A stretch of 64,000 bases of DNA from Poindextera sp036272595. Lineage in GTDB: Bacteria; Pseudomonadota; Alphaproteobacteria; Caulobacterales; Caulobacteraceae. Location: positions 1 through 64,000 of the forward strand of contig DATAYM010000048.1 of NCBI GenBank assembly GCA_036272595.1. The letters are read 5' to 3'. The notes beneath the pieces are model-generated. The model saw only the letters and a program-made list of their open reading frames with translations, ran no database searches and was not told the DNA's origin. A program made the translations under genes and the position numbers. Positions 63,600-64,000 of the stretch are shown piece after piece (the first letter of the stretch is position 1; every line of letters starts with the position of its first letter).

Positions 63600-64000
63600 T
63601 CAGGCGCCATGGACGAGAGCCAGGACGCCGGAGGCGATGAACTGGACGCCGACGCAGATCAGGATAAAGCCGGAAAGCCGGGTCATGGCGTCGATTCCGC
63701 CAGGTCCGAGCCGGGCGTCCAGCGCCTTGGCGCTGCGCAGGAAAAGCCATTCGACGATGCAGACCAGGGCCATGGCCGCGACGGTCACGGCATAGGCGAC
63801 GATCTCCTCGCGCCAGGCTCCAAGGCCGCGGATTTCGGTGGAGATGCCGACGACCACCGCGATGGTGCCCGGCCCGGTGATGCTGGGCATGGCCAGCGGG
63901 AAGAAGGCCGGGTTCTGCGCCGAAGCGCCGCTCTGGGTGGCGCGGTGCGCATCGCCCTTGTCGTACATCAGCCCATAGCCCAGCAGCACCACCACCAGGC
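63600..64000 (-). CDS. MarC family (UPF0056) membrane protein, truncated by window end
   Basis: Partial: 131 visible residues plus coding bases to the window end, with the N-terminus beyond it. Marks: FFPLAMPSITGPGTIAVVVGIS, a Pro-Gly turn typical of MarC, and a C-terminal part with three helices (IVAYAVTVAAMALVCIVEWLFL, RLSGFILICVGVQFIASGV). The function of MarC proteins is unknown despite the name; no drug resistance role is established. Confidence 0.88.
   Translation of the reverse strand, partial: LVVVLLGYGLMYDKGDAHRATQSGASAQNPAFFPLAMPSITGPGTIAVVVGISTEIRGLGAWREEIVAYAVTVAAMALVCIVEWLFLRSAKALDARLGPGGIDAMTRLSGFILICVGVQFIASGVLALVHGA

Overview
The window is GC-rich, with tight gene packing, many 1-14 base overlaps and frequent GTG and TTG starts. 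Its families (mod operon with ModE, cyanide-insensitive-type bd oxidase, TPR GT41 glycosyltransferase, ClpX-type zinc finger protein, MoxR/DUF58/SpoIIM/RDD operon) and a TTAA-N7-TTAA site of the CtrA type point to an alphaproteobacterium, most likely Caulobacterales (Caulobacter or Phenylobacterium like). The assignment is inference: no rRNA gene or marker for placing the species lies in the window. I saw no tRNA, rRNA, CRISPR array, prophage or insertion sequence.

Layout. 1-15.5 kb is mostly housekeeping and small envelope genes: the 3' end of proS, a PAQR/hemolysin III protein, PncC/CinA-C, a large hybrid histidine kinase, a VirJ-like hydrolase, a ParA-family ATPase, a TetA-type exporter, a small zinc finger-HTH protein with three operator-like repeats, and modE-modA-modB without modC. 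15.7-21.8 kb is one six-gene operon of DUF4129, DUF4350, MoxR AAA ATPase, DUF58, SpoIIM-like and RDD membrane proteins.

21.8-31.5 kb reads as one sugar-modification locus. RfbA and RfbB make dTDP-4-keto-6-deoxyglucose. A DegT/VioA-like aminotransferase could make a 4-amino-4,6-dideoxy sugar. Two KASIII enzymes, an acyl carrier protein and a ketoreductase could build a short hydroxyacyl group, and a NeuD/VioB-like acyltransferase could attach it. A Rieske oxygenase could modify it further, and a TPR GT41 enzyme could transfer the sugar to protein. A CtrA-like box lies in the divergent promoter region. This resembles flagellin glycosylation islands of pseudomonads, but the exact set and regulation here look undescribed.

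31.6-44.9 kb holds a bd-type oxidase, a class III aminotransferase and amidase, a phosphotransferase-like protein, an alpha/beta hydrolase, a secreted low-complexity protein with a Gly/Asp tail, and an arylsulfatase with its TetR regulator and a perfect 15-bp palindrome.

45.0-48.6 kb is the most novel part. A 38-residue basic peptide with its own promoter and ribosome binding site is followed by an HExxH peptide beta-hydroxylase-like enzyme and a translationally coupled adenylate-forming enzyme. It looks like a small RiPP-type (ribosomally made, modified peptide) pathway. A GNAT acetyltransferase and a P-loop kinase lie just upstream.

48.6-64 kb is a catabolic and accessory stretch: cytochrome P450, divergent protein kinase, acyl-CoA ligase, GrpB protein, MazEF toxin-antitoxin pair, coniferyl-aldehyde-type dehydrogenase, phosphoglycerate mutase-like phosphatase, medium-chain reductase, phytanoyl-CoA dioxygenase, two acyl-CoA dehydrogenases, two tandem duplicated glycosyltransferases and a truncated MarC-family protein. 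REP-like palindromes lie at about 52.0 and 58.5 kb.
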